Shown: piece after piece, positions 36,926 through 44,948 of the stretch
How the letters are laid out: every line of letters begins with the position of its first letter
Position numbering within the stretch: position 1 is the first letter of the stretch
Source of the DNA: Mesorhizobium prunaredense
GTDB lineage: Bacteria > Pseudomonadota > Alphaproteobacteria > Rhizobiales > Rhizobiaceae
Reading direction: 5' to 3'
Assembly: GCF_900156895.1 (NCBI RefSeq)
Contig: NZ_FTPD01000067.1
Span: 385,570-449,569 of the forward strand
Length of the DNA: 64,000 nt
Notes under the pieces: generated by a model
The model's input: only the letters and a program-made list of their open reading frames with translations
Database searches by the model: none
Told to the model about the DNA's origin: nothing
Program-made: the position numbers and the translations under genes

Positions 36926-39670
36926 TCACACCCCGGTGACAAACCCGTCCAGCACTCGTTTCTGGCCGGCCTTGTCGAAGTCGATGGTCAGCTTGTTGCC
37001 GTCGATGGCGGCAATGTTGCCGTTGCCGAATTTCTGGTGGAAGACGCGGTCGCCGACGCTGAAGGCCGACGGCTTGTCGGCAACGGATTTGGCAACCAGC
37101 TCGCCGTCGATGGTGCGGCCCTTGATCGAGGTGCGGCCGGCGCCATAGCCACTGTCGGTCTCGCCATATCCGATGCGCTCGACCTGGTGGCCGGAGCGCG
37201 AGCCCCAGTTGCGGTCGGTCGCCTCGGTGCGGTTCTGCTGCGCGCGCTGCCAGCCCGGCGTCGCATAGGTGCTGGAGAAGGCGCCGGACTTTTCTGCGCC
37301 GACATTGTCGAAGCGCGAAGCGCCGTAAGGATTCTGCCGTCCTGCCCCCTGGCCGCCCCGTCCGGAGGCGAAGGAGCCGCCGCCATAGGCATTGCCGTAA
37401 CCGCCATAGGAGTTGCCGCTCTCGGCGACCTCGACATGGGCTTCCGGCAATTCATCGAGGAAGCGCGACGGGATCGTCGATTGCCACAGGCCGTGGATGC
37501 GGCGGTTGGAGACGAACCACAAATGCAGGTTCTTCTTGGCGCGGGTCAGCCCGACATAGGCCAGCCGCCGCTCTTCCTCCAGCCCGGAGCGGCCGCCCTC
37601 GTCGAGCGCGCGCTGATGCGGGAATAGTCCTTCCTCCCAGCCGGGCAGAAAAACCGTCTCGAATTCGAGGCCCTTGGCCGAATGCAGCGTCATGATGTTG
37701 ACGGCGTCGAGCTCGGCGTTCTGCTCGGCGTCCATCACCAGAGCTACATGTTCGAGGAAGGAGCGCAGCGATTCGTACTCCTCCATGGAGCGGATCAGTT
37801 CTTTGAGGTTTTCCAGCCGGCCGGGCGCTTCTACCGAGCGGTCGTTCTTCCACATGTCGGTGTAGCCGCTCTCCTCCAGGATGGTCTCGGCCAGCTCGGT
37901 GTGCGGAGTGGTCTCCAGCGCCTTCTGCCAGCGCTCGAAATTGGCGGCGACCTCGCGCAGCGCTGCGCGCGGCTTTGGCTTCAGCTCGTCGCTTTCGGCG
38001 AGTTTTTCCGCAGCCTCCAGCATCGGGATGCGCAGCGCCCTGGCGGTGTCGTGGATCTGGCGGATGGTGGCTTCGCCCAGCCCGCGCTTCGGCACGTTGA
38101 CGATCCGCTCGAAGGCGAGGTCGTCTGCGCCTTGCGCGACGACGCGGAAGAAGGCCAGGGCGTCGCGGATTTCGAGGCGCTCGTAAAAGCGCGGGCCGCC
38201 GATGACGCGGTAGTTGAGCCCGAGGGTGACGAAGCGGTCCTCGAACTCGCGCATCTGGAACGAAGCGCGGACAAGAATGGCCATGTCGTTGAGATTGTGC
38301 TTCTGCCGCTGGTAGGCCTCGATGGTTTCGCCAACGGCGCGGGCCTCTTCCTCGGAATCCCAGGCGGCATGGACATGCACCTTCTCGTCGTCCTCGGCAA
38401 TTTTTTCGGTGAACAGCGTCTTGCCGAAGCGGCTTTCATTGTGGGCGATGAGGTGGGAGGCGGTGCCGAGGATGTGCGCGGTGGAGCGGTAGTTGCGCTC
38501 CAGCCGGATGATCGTGGCGCCGGGGAAATCCTTGTCGAAGCGCAGGATGTTGTCGACCTCGGCCCCGCGCCAGCCATAGATCGACTGGTCGTCGTCGCCG
38601 ACGCAGCAGATGTTGACTTTGTAATCGCTCACGGGCTGTTCCGCGCCTGCCGGCGCGGGCCCTCCGCGGGGGCCTCGCAACGGCTCGGACGGACGGTCGT
38701 CCTTGCGGCCTTTGGCCGGAATTCCCGATTCATCGTTCGGAGTTGCCGGTCTATAGCTACCCCCCTCCGTTCTATCCGGAACTCCGGAAAGACTTGGAAC
38801 GCGACCACCCGGAGAGCCACTTCGTGGTCCGCCCGGCCGCTGCGCCAGCAGCCGCAGCCACATGTATTGGGCGGTGTTGGTGTCCTGGTACTCGTCGACG
38901 AGAATGTATTTGAAGCGCTTGTGGTATTCCTTCAGCACGTCCGGATTGGCGCGGAAGATGCGGATCGGGTGGCACAGGAGATCGCCGAAGTCGCAGGCGT
39001 TCAGCGTCTTCAGCCGCTCCTGATAGGCCTTGTAGAGCTCGCGGCCCTTGCCGTTGGCGAAGGCGCGGGCGTCGCCCTCGGCAATCTCGGCGGGGCCAAG
39101 CCCCTTGTTCTTCCAGCCGTCGATCATCTGGGCGAACTGCTTGGCCGGCCAGCGTTTGTCGTCCAGTCCTTCGGCCTGGATGAGCTGCTTGATCAGGCGC
39201 ACGACGTCGTCGGTGTCGAGAATGGTGAAGTCGGATTTGAGCCCGGCAAGCTCGGCGTGGCGGCGCAGCAGCTTGACGCCAATCGAGTGGAAGGTGCCGA
39301 GCCACGGCATGCCTTCGACATTGCCTTCGCCTATTAAGAGGCCGATGCGCTGCTTCATCTCGCGCGCCGCCTTGTTGGTGAAGGTGACGGCGAGGATCTG
39401 CGACGGGAAGGCCTTGCCGGTGGCGAGGATGTGGGCGATGCGGGTGGTCAGGACGCGCGTCTTGCCGGTGCCGGCGCCGGCCAGCACCAGAACCGGGCCT
39501 TCGGTGGTTTCCACCGCCAGCCGCTGCTCGGGGTTGAGCCCGTTGAGATAATCAGGCGCATTGGTGTGGCCGCTGCGGGCAGCCATGGCGCGCGCAGCAA
39601 TGCCCGACGGGGCCACGGGCCGCGCGTTCGGTTCGTCAAAAAAAGGCATATCTTCCGAAAAGCCGGACAT
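36926..39670 (-). CDS. uvrD: UvrD/PcrA family DNA helicase II with an in-frame insert
   Basis: A superfamily 1A helicase of 914 residues for excision and mismatch repair and removal of stalled complexes. Walker A AGAGTGKT is at 64-71 and motif II DEYQDT at 259-264. Motif III DDDQSIYGWRGAE starts near 359, motif V is TLHSAKGLEFETVF and motif VI RLAYVGLTRAKK. The C-terminal tail has a Gly/Ser/Tyr-rich linker and a PcrA-like Tudor domain (DRVFHQKFGNGNIAAI). About 70 extra residues rich in Gly, Pro and Arg sit between motifs II and III (see separate entry). Confidence 0.94.
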   Translation of the reverse strand: MSGFSEDMPFFDEPNARPVAPSGIAARAMAARSGHTNAPDYLNGLNPEQRLAVETTEGPVLVLAGAGTGKTRVLTTRIAHILATGKAFPSQILAVTFTNKAAREMKQRIGLLIGEGNVEGMPWLGTFHSIGVKLLRRHAELAGLKSDFTILDTDDVVRLIKQLIQAEGLDDKRWPAKQFAQMIDGWKNKGLGPAEIAEGDARAFANGKGRELYKAYQERLKTLNACDFGDLLCHPIRIFRANPDVLKEYHKRFKYILVDEYQDTNTAQYMWLRLLAQRPGGPRSGSPGGRVPSLSGVPDRTEGGSYRPATPNDESGIPAKGRKDDRPSEPLRGPRGGPAPAGAEQPVSDYKVNICCVGDDDQSIYGWRGAEVDNILRFDKDFPGATIIRLERNYRSTAHILGTASHLIAHNESRFGKTLFTEKIAEDDEKVHVHAAWDSEEEARAVGETIEAYQRQKHNLNDMAILVRASFQMREFEDRFVTLGLNYRVIGGPRFYERLEIRDALAFFRVVAQGADDLAFERIVNVPKRGLGEATIRQIHDTARALRIPMLEAAEKLAESDELKPKPRAALREVAANFERWQKALETTPHTELAETILEESGYTDMWKNDRSVEAPGRLENLKELIRSMEEYESLRSFLEHVALVMDAEQNAELDAVNIMTLHSAKGLEFETVFLPGWEEGLFPHQRALDEGGRSGLEEERRLAYVGLTRAKKNLHLWFVSNRRIHGLWQSTIPSRFLDELPEAHVEVAESGNSYGGYGNAYGGGSFASGRGGQGAGRQNPYGASRFDNVGAEKSGAFSSTYATPGWQRAQQNRTEATDRNWGSRSGHQVERIGYGETDSGYGAGRTSIKGRTIDGELVAKSVADKPSAFSVGDRVFHQKFGNGNIAAIDGNKLTIDFDKAGQKRVLDGFVTGV
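38621..38836 (-). repeat. In-frame insert inside the uvrD gene
   Basis: About 215 bases encoding residues 279-349 of the helicase, between LRLLAQR and VNICCVGDD. UvrD and PcrA normally run directly from one to the other. The DNA is full of inverted repeats, for example GCGGACCAC against GTGGTCGC near the start and GGCCC/GGGCC-type pairs near the end. Composition of the peptide (PRSGSPGGR, RPSEPLRGPRGGP) is unlike the rest of the protein. I infer a mobile palindromic element kept in frame. Confidence 0.6.
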
Positions 39671-39879
39671 CTCCCCCGAATGTAGTGATTCGGCAGCGAA
39701 AGGCCAGAAGTGTCTCCGTTTTGTTCTCTGTCCAGGGCCAGAACCTGCAAACGGGTAGATTTAACCAGCCGACCTCGTGGAGCGCTGCATGCTGGGCCTC
39801 ACTGATCCGTGACTGGACCATGCCGCCCTCGGCCCTATCTTGCGCGGCGGGATTGTTTCCCGAAGCCGAGGAGAGCGCC

Positions 39880-40785
39880 ATGACAAAACCGAGCCCTGCC
39901 AGCCCAGCCGTGAAGAGACCCGCCATTACCCAGGCGATGATCGACGCCTATGACGAATACACGCATCTGACGCTCGACCGGCGGCGCTTCATGGAACAGT
40001 TGACCAGGCTTGCCGGATCAGGTGCCGCTGCTGCCGCAATCGCACCGCTGCTGGCGGCGAATTCGGCCCGGGCGGCGATTGTTGCCGAGGACGATTCACG
40101 CGTGACCGGCGAGGACATCAGCTATCCCGGCAGCGGTGGCGAGATGAAGGGCTATCTGGTCAAGCCGGTCGGCCAGCCCGGCAAGCTCGGCACCGTCATC
40201 GTCGTGCATGAGAACAGGGGGCTCAACCCGCATATACGCGACGTGGCGCGGCGCGTGGCGCTGGAAGGATTTGTGGCGCTTGCCCCGGACTTCCTGTCAC
40301 CGCTCGGCGGCACGCCGGCCGACGAAGACAAGGCGCGTGACCAGTTTTCCAAACTCGATCCGGCTCAGACCACCGCCAATGCGGTCGCAACGGTCGCTTT
40401 CCTCAGGGGCCGCGAGGATGGCAACGGCAAGATCGGCGCGGTCGGCTTCTGCTGGGGCGGCGGCACGGTGAACGCACTGGCTGCCAACGCGCCGGATCTG
40501 GCTGCCGCTGTCGCCTATTACGGCATGCAGCCGAAGGCCGAGGATGTGCCGAAGATCAAGGCGGCGCTGCTGCTGCATTATGCCGGGCTCGACACCCGTA
40601 TCAATGCCGGTATCGACGCCTTCAAAAAGGAACTCGATGCAGCCAAGGTCGAGCACACGATCCATGTCTATGAAGGCGCCAATCATGCCTTCAACAATGA
40701 CACGTCAGCGGCTCGCTACGACAAGAACGCGGCGGACCTCGCCTGGGGCCGGACGATCGCCTTTCTCAAGGAGAAACTTGCCTGA
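39880..40785 (+). CDS. Dienelactone hydrolase family protein, probably exported by Tat
   Basis: A 301-residue alpha/beta hydrolase. The N-terminal region has DRRRFMEQLTRLAG and a hydrophobic stretch ending in ARA, which looks like a twin-arginine signal about 45 residues in. The catalytic cysteine is in GFCWGGG, with the aspartate in YAGLDTR and the histidine in GANHAFNND. The ATG at 39880 follows GAGGAGAG. The natural substrate is unknown. Confidence 0.87.
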   Translation: MTKPSPASPAVKRPAITQAMIDAYDEYTHLTLDRRRFMEQLTRLAGSGAAAAAIAPLLAANSARAAIVAEDDSRVTGEDISYPGSGGEMKGYLVKPVGQPGKLGTVIVVHENRGLNPHIRDVARRVALEGFVALAPDFLSPLGGTPADEDKARDQFSKLDPAQTTANAVATVAFLRGREDGNGKIGAVGFCWGGGTVNALAANAPDLAAAVAYYGMQPKAEDVPKIKAALLLHYAGLDTRINAGIDAFKKELDAAKVEHTIHVYEGANHAFNNDTSAARYDKNAADLAWGRTIAFLKEKLA

Positions 40786-41691
40786 TCAGGCATTTGCCGG
40801 TTTGTGAAGAACGACGCCGGCTACCACCAGCGCGATGCCGATGCAATCGGTAGGGCTGGGTATCTGGCGGAGCACAATGACGCCGATCAGCGTGGCGGTG
40901 ACAGGCAGCAACGACAGCATCAGCGCGAAGCTCGATCGCGGCAGCCGCGACATGGCAAGCTGGTCGCAGATATAGGGGATGACCGACGAGCAGATGCCGA
41001 CGCCGATGGCGGCGATGAGCAGTGGCGGCGCCGTGAAAGCCGGCAGCGCATCGGTGAAGCCGATCGGCAGCACGATGAGGCAGGCGACCGCCATGGCTGC
41101 GCCGAGGCCGGCGATGCCGTCGCCAGCGCCGGCGCGGGCAACGCGATGGCCAAGCACGATGTAGCCGACGAACAGCGCGCCGTTGAGGAAAGCCCAGAAC
41201 AGGCCGATCGGGTCGCTTGACCATTTGACGTCGATCAGCAGCAAGGTGCCGATAACGGCAACGGCAAGGGCTGCGAGATTGCGCGGGCTTCTGACGCCGA
41301 CCAGTGCAACGCCGATGGTGCCGACGAATTCGACCGCCGCGACCAGCGAGATCGGCAAGCGGTCGAGTGCCAGGTAGAAGGAGCAATTCATCACGCCGAG
41401 GCAGGCGCCGAAGGCGAGAAGCAGCAGCCGTGTCGGCCGGTCGGCGCGGGCGAAGGCCGTCCACGGCCGGGTCAGCGGCGCGAAGACAAGGGCGGCCGTG
41501 ACGATGCGCAGCCAGGCCATGCCAAGCACGCCGACATGCGGGAAAAGCAGCACGGCGAAAGCCGGCCCGAGATAATGGAACACAGCGCTGACGCCGAACC
41601 AGACATGCGGCGGCAGCGATGTCGCCAGCCTGCCAAAGACAGGGCGGGCGAGGGCAGGGGTAGCAGCTGGGGCTTGCGCTTGATCATCCAT
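40786..41691 (-). CDS. EamA family exporter, RhtA-like
   Basis: A 301-residue membrane protein with ten hydrophobic segments in two EamA repeats. The sequence resembles RhtA-type amino acid exporters (FAVLLFPHVGVLGMAWLRI and LDRLPISLVAAVEFVG). It is divergent from an Lrp/AsnC regulator with 89 bases between them, a common arrangement for amino acid efflux genes. A role in exporting threonine, homoserine or a similar compound is inference. Confidence 0.85.
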   Translation of the reverse strand: MDDQAQAPAATPALARPVFGRLATSLPPHVWFGVSAVFHYLGPAFAVLLFPHVGVLGMAWLRIVTAALVFAPLTRPWTAFARADRPTRLLLLAFGACLGVMNCSFYLALDRLPISLVAAVEFVGTIGVALVGVRSPRNLAALAVAVIGTLLLIDVKWSSDPIGLFWAFLNGALFVGYIVLGHRVARAGAGDGIAGLGAAMAVACLIVLPIGFTDALPAFTAPPLLIAAIGVGICSSVIPYICDQLAMSRLPRSSFALMLSLLPVTATLIGVIVLRQIPSPTDCIGIALVVAGVVLHKPANA

Positions 41692-41780
41692 AGGATCATT
41701 ATCGCAGGCAGATTTACCTGTTTATATGGGCAACGGCCAACCAAAGAGATCATTTATTTTCCAGAACCAAGGAGTTTTTC

Positions 41781-42260
41781 CTGAAACGCATTCGAAACGA
41801 AAATGCTGATCTGGATGCGGCGGATCTGAAAATCCTGCGCCTGCTGGAAAAGGATGCGCGCACCAGCACCGCCGAACTGGCGCGCTCGGTCGGCCTGTCG
41901 GCGCCGAGCGTGGCCGAACGCATCAAGCGGCTGCAGGAGAGCGGCGTGATCGAGGCCTACACTGTGCGGATCAACCCGGCCGCGCTCGGCATGAAGCTGT
42001 CGGCATGGCTGCGCATCAGGCCGGTGCCCGGGCAGTTGGCTGTGGTCGCCGAGATCATCCGCGACTTGCCGGAAATCGCCCAGTGCGATCGGGTGACCGG
42101 CGAGGACTGTTTCATCGCGCTGGCGCATGTCGGCTCGGTGGCCGAACTCGAACGGGTGATCGACCGCATCATTCCGTTTGCGATGACCAACACCGCAATT
42201 ATCCAGTCGTCACCGGTGGTGGCGCGTTCGCCGCTGGCGGCGGTGAAGCACGAGCCCTGA
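41781..42260 (+). CDS. Lrp/AsnC family regulator with a non-standard start codon
   Basis: A 159-residue regulator: N-terminal helix-turn-helix (ADLKILRLLEKDARTSTAELARSVGLSAPSVAERIKRL) and a C-terminal RAM domain. No ATG, GTG or TTG is available before the HTH. The first one, GTG at 41910, falls in the middle of the DNA-binding domain. AAGGAG at 41769-41774 stands six bases before a CTG at 41781, which gives a normal family length, so CTG is the likely start. An ATT three codons later is the next choice. It probably controls the divergent exporter. Confidence 0.8.
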   Translation: MKRIRNENADLDAADLKILRLLEKDARTSTAELARSVGLSAPSVAERIKRLQESGVIEAYTVRINPAALGMKLSAWLRIRPVPGQLAVVAEIIRDLPEIAQCDRVTGEDCFIALAHVGSVAELERVIDRIIPFAMTNTAIIQSSPVVARSPLAAVKHEP

Positions 42261-42313
42261 TGCTGAAGGGCGAGTGAGCATCTGTCAGCAAGGCACCATT
42301 GGCAAAGCTGCCA

Positions 42314-42335
42314 ATCTCCCCCTTGCGGGGGAGAT
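42314..42335. terminator. Perfect stem-loop after the Lrp gene
   Basis: ATCTCCCCC and GGGGGAGAT form a perfect nine-pair stem with a TTGC loop, 54 bases after the Lrp stop and before a convergent small gene. There is no T-run, so termination efficiency is doubtful. The stem also resembles GC-rich repeat units common in rhizobial intergenic DNA. Confidence 0.5.
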
Positions 42336-42420
42336 CGGACTTCGCTTCGGCTTTCGCCCACGACCGACGCTGGAAGGCAAGCGGGGCGGGGCAACCGGAA
42401 AGTATTTCTTTCCGCACCGA

Positions 42421-42618
42421 TCAGGCGTGGCCGCGCTTCATCCGCGCTTGCTTCAGGATGGCGCGCCAGCGGATCATGGCGAACGGGATCGGCTCGTTGT
42501 TGTTGGCGATGGTAAAAATCTCGTTGTTGAGGTTCTTCAGCGAGCGCCAGAAATCATAGTCGCTGATGCGTGGGTCGGCCGCCAGCCTGTCCGCCTCGAC
42601 CTTGATGTCGGTTTTCAT
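42421..42618 (-). CDS. Small conserved-looking protein, unknown function
   Basis: A 65-residue protein I cannot name. It is hydrophilic with several aromatic residues (ISDYDFWRSLKNLNNEIF) and a basic tail (RWRAILKQARMKRGHA), and should fold as helices. GGGGAAA precedes the ATG by a normal distance. The composition looks like real protein, not a shadow frame. Confidence 0.6.
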   Translation of the reverse strand: MKTDIKVEADRLAADPRISDYDFWRSLKNLNNEIFTIANNNEPIPFAMIRWRAILKQARMKRGHA

Positions 42619-42734
42619 GCAATTTCCCCGATCCGCTTCAGTCCCCGCCGCCCGTATCGCAACTCGTCTTCGACCGCCGCGCTGAGTCGTTCAACGCCTC
42701 AATTCGGCTTGTTCACGTTAAAACCCTGGTAAGG

Positions 42735-43241
42735 TTAACGGCGGTCTGACTGCGGTTCTGGCGCCTTGCGACGAATACCGATCGAACGGCCGGCGCGCTC
42801 AGGCATCGGCAGCGCCGCATGGGCGGCGCGCATGACTTCGACCTTGGCCAGGACATCGGCCGGGAAGGGCGCCACCTTCGGTCCGGACATGTCGACATGC
42901 AGCGACAATGATTCGGAGGTGGCGGCGAGCCAGCCGTCGACATGGCGGATTTCCTGGTAGGCTCTCAGCCGCTTGTCGTCATGGTCGAGGAGTTGGAACG
43001 AGACATAGACCTTGTGGTCGAGATGCAGCTCCCTGATATAGCAGACATGGACTTCCGCCGTGTAGATGGTCAGCCGGCGCTGCTTCGCATAATCCGGTCC
43101 CATCCCCATTATTTCGAACGCCTCGTCGGAGCAGCGGTCGAACAGGACGTTGTAATAGGCCATGTTGAGATGGCCGTTATAGTCGATCCAGTCTTTTTCG
43201 ATGGCCATGGCAGGAGAGACGAAGGGGGCGGCGGTGGACAT
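42735..43241 (-). CDS. Hot-dog fold acyl-CoA thioesterase
   Basis: A 168-residue protein of the 4-hydroxybenzoyl-CoA thioesterase type. The motif WIDYNGHLNMAYYNVLFD carries the catalytic aspartate and N-terminal helix of the hot-dog fold. It is close to thioesterases found with carnitine or betaine degradation, but no such genes are next to it. I start at the ATG at 43241 behind AAGGAAG. The frame upstream stays open only through a repeat. Confidence 0.85.
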   Translation of the reverse strand: MSTAAPFVSPAMAIEKDWIDYNGHLNMAYYNVLFDRCSDEAFEIMGMGPDYAKQRRLTIYTAEVHVCYIRELHLDHKVYVSFQLLDHDDKRLRAYQEIRHVDGWLAATSESLSLHVDMSGPKVAPFPADVLAKVEVMRAAHAALPMPERAGRSIGIRRKAPEPQSDRR

Positions 43242-43281
43242 CGAAACTTCCTTCTGGCTGGACAGGACGTGGTTGGTGAGA

Positions 43282-43388
43282 CTAGAGCGACGTGCGTCCA
43301 ATTGGACGCACAAAGTACGCTCTAGCACATTGAATCTTCGCATCGTGCTTTCCGAAAATCGATTTCGATTTTCGGGCCGATGCGATAG
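43282..43388 (-). repeat. Intergenic double-palindrome repeat, type I
   Basis: A copy with the CTAGAGCG/CGCTCTAG palindrome first and the CGAAAATCGATTTCGATTTTCG palindrome second (written here as 43349-43374), bounded by CGCATCG and CGATGCG. It is very close to the tandem pair at 58609-58814. It separates the divergent thioesterase and D-lactate dehydrogenase genes. In the minus-strand reading frame shared with other copies it is open. Confidence 0.9.
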
Positions 43389-43441
43389 GCATCCATAAGT
43401 CCATAACAAGGGTGGACACTGGTCCATTCGCGGAGGAATAG

Positions 43442-44854
43442 ATGGCTCTGAGCGACCTCAATCCGGTCGAGCGCAACGAAGGAGGCATCGCTGCGGTGCT
43501 CGGCATCCTCAAGCAGCGGCTCGGCGAGCGGTTCCAGACCGGGCAGGCGATCCGCGCCCAGCACGCGCATACCACCACCTACATTCCGACCCAGGCGCCG
43601 GACGGCGTGGCATTTCCAGAGACGACGGCGGAGGTGCAGGAGATCGTGTCGGCATGCGCCGCGCACCGCGTGCCGGTGATCGCCTTCGGCGTCGGCTCCT
43701 CGCTGGAGGGCCATACCAACGCGCCGGGCGGCGGCATTTCTGTCGATACGTCGCGGATGAACCGCATCCTCGCGGTCAACCCGCAGGATCTCGACTGCAC
43801 GGTCGAGCCCGGTGTGACGCGCGAGGATCTCAACCGGCACCTGCGCGACACCGGCCTGTTCTTTCCGATCGATCCGGGCGCCAATGCGTCGCTCGGCGGC
43901 ATGGCGGCGACGCGGGCGTCGGGCACCAACGCGGTGCGCTACGGCACGATGCGCGAGAATGTGTTGTCGCTGACGGCGGTAATGGCCGACGGCGAGACGG
44001 TGACGACCGGAAAGCGCGCAAAAAAGAGCTCGGCCGGCTACGATCTGACGCGGCTCCTGATAGGCTCCGAAGGCACGCTCGGCATCATCACCCAGCTGAC
44101 GCTCAAGCTGCAGGGCATTCCGCAGGCGATTTCCGGCGGCGTCTGTCCGTTTCCAAGCGTCGAGGCGGCCTGCAACGCGGTGATCGCGACAATCCAGATG
44201 GGCATTCCGGTGGCGCGCATCGAACTGGTCAATGCGCTGCAGATGCGGGCGATGAAGAGCTATTCGAAACTCGACTATCCCGAGAGCCCGTGCCTGTTCG
44301 TCGAATTCCATGGCAGTGATGCCGGCGTTGCCGAGCAGGCCGAAACCTTCGGCACGATCGCCGAAGAATATGGCGGCGGACCATTCCTGTGGACCAGCGT
44401 CGCCGAGGAACGGACGAAGCTGTGGAAGGCCAGGCACGACGCCTATTGGTCGTCGCTGACGCTGCGGCCGGGCGCCAAGGGGCTGTCGACCGACGTCTGC
44501 GTACCGATCTCGCGCTTTGCCGAATGCGTCACGCAAACCGAGGCCGACATCGCCGAGATGGGGTTGATCGCGCCGATCGTCGGCCATGCCGGCGACGGCA
44601 ATTTCCACGTGCTGGTGCTGATGGACGCGGACGATCCGAAGGAAATCGAGCAGACGGAAGAGTTTGTCGCGCGGCTGAACATGCGGGCGATCGGCATGGA
44701 TGGAACCTGCACCGGCGAGCACGGCATCGGACAAGGCAAGATCGGCTTCCTGCGCCATGAACTCGGCCACAGTGTCGACATCATGCGCACGATCAAGCAG
44801 GCGCTCGATCCGCAGAACATTATGAACCCTGGGAAGATACTGCCGGCCGACTAG
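43442..44854 (+). CDS. FAD-linked D-lactate dehydrogenase (cytochrome type)
   Basis: A 470-residue flavoprotein of the VAO family. The FAD-binding PCMH domain includes VIAFGVGSSLEGHTNAPGG, IDPGANASLGGMAATRASGTNAVRYG and GSEGTLGIIT. The C-terminal domain has the metal or substrate histidines in VGHAGDGNFHVLV and the GEHGIGQGK motif. The sequence is nearest the mitochondrial-type D-lactate dehydrogenase; glycolate oxidase GlcD is the main alternative. No glcE or glcF is adjacent, which favours the stand-alone enzyme. Confidence 0.88.
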   Translation: MALSDLNPVERNEGGIAAVLGILKQRLGERFQTGQAIRAQHAHTTTYIPTQAPDGVAFPETTAEVQEIVSACAAHRVPVIAFGVGSSLEGHTNAPGGGISVDTSRMNRILAVNPQDLDCTVEPGVTREDLNRHLRDTGLFFPIDPGANASLGGMAATRASGTNAVRYGTMRENVLSLTAVMADGETVTTGKRAKKSSAGYDLTRLLIGSEGTLGIITQLTLKLQGIPQAISGGVCPFPSVEAACNAVIATIQMGIPVARIELVNALQMRAMKSYSKLDYPESPCLFVEFHGSDAGVAEQAETFGTIAEEYGGGPFLWTSVAEERTKLWKARHDAYWSSLTLRPGAKGLSTDVCVPISRFAECVTQTEADIAEMGLIAPIVGHAGDGNFHVLVLMDADDPKEIEQTEEFVARLNMRAIGMDGTCTGEHGIGQGKIGFLRHELGHSVDIMRTIKQALDPQNIMNPGKILPAD

Positions 44855-44948
44855 AGCCTTTTGCTCCTGGGGCGATCGATTTGCCTCTTTATAGACACGC
44901 TGATGCGGGTAGAGTGCGGCTGATTTTCAATCAACTGCTTGGGGGTTG

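Noticed and set aside
36926..39670. uvrD as a pseudogene because of the extra segment
   Set aside because: All helicase motifs are intact and in order, and the frame is open over the full length, so it is more likely a functional gene with an extra loop.
41910..42260. 116-residue version of the Lrp regulator starting at GTG 41910
   Set aside because: It would start inside the helix-turn-helix. The upstream frame is clearly coding and has a ribosome site before CTG 41781.
42314..42335. Strong intrinsic terminator after the Lrp gene
   Set aside because: The stem is perfect but is followed by CGGACTTC rather than T residues, so I list it only as a possible terminator with low confidence.
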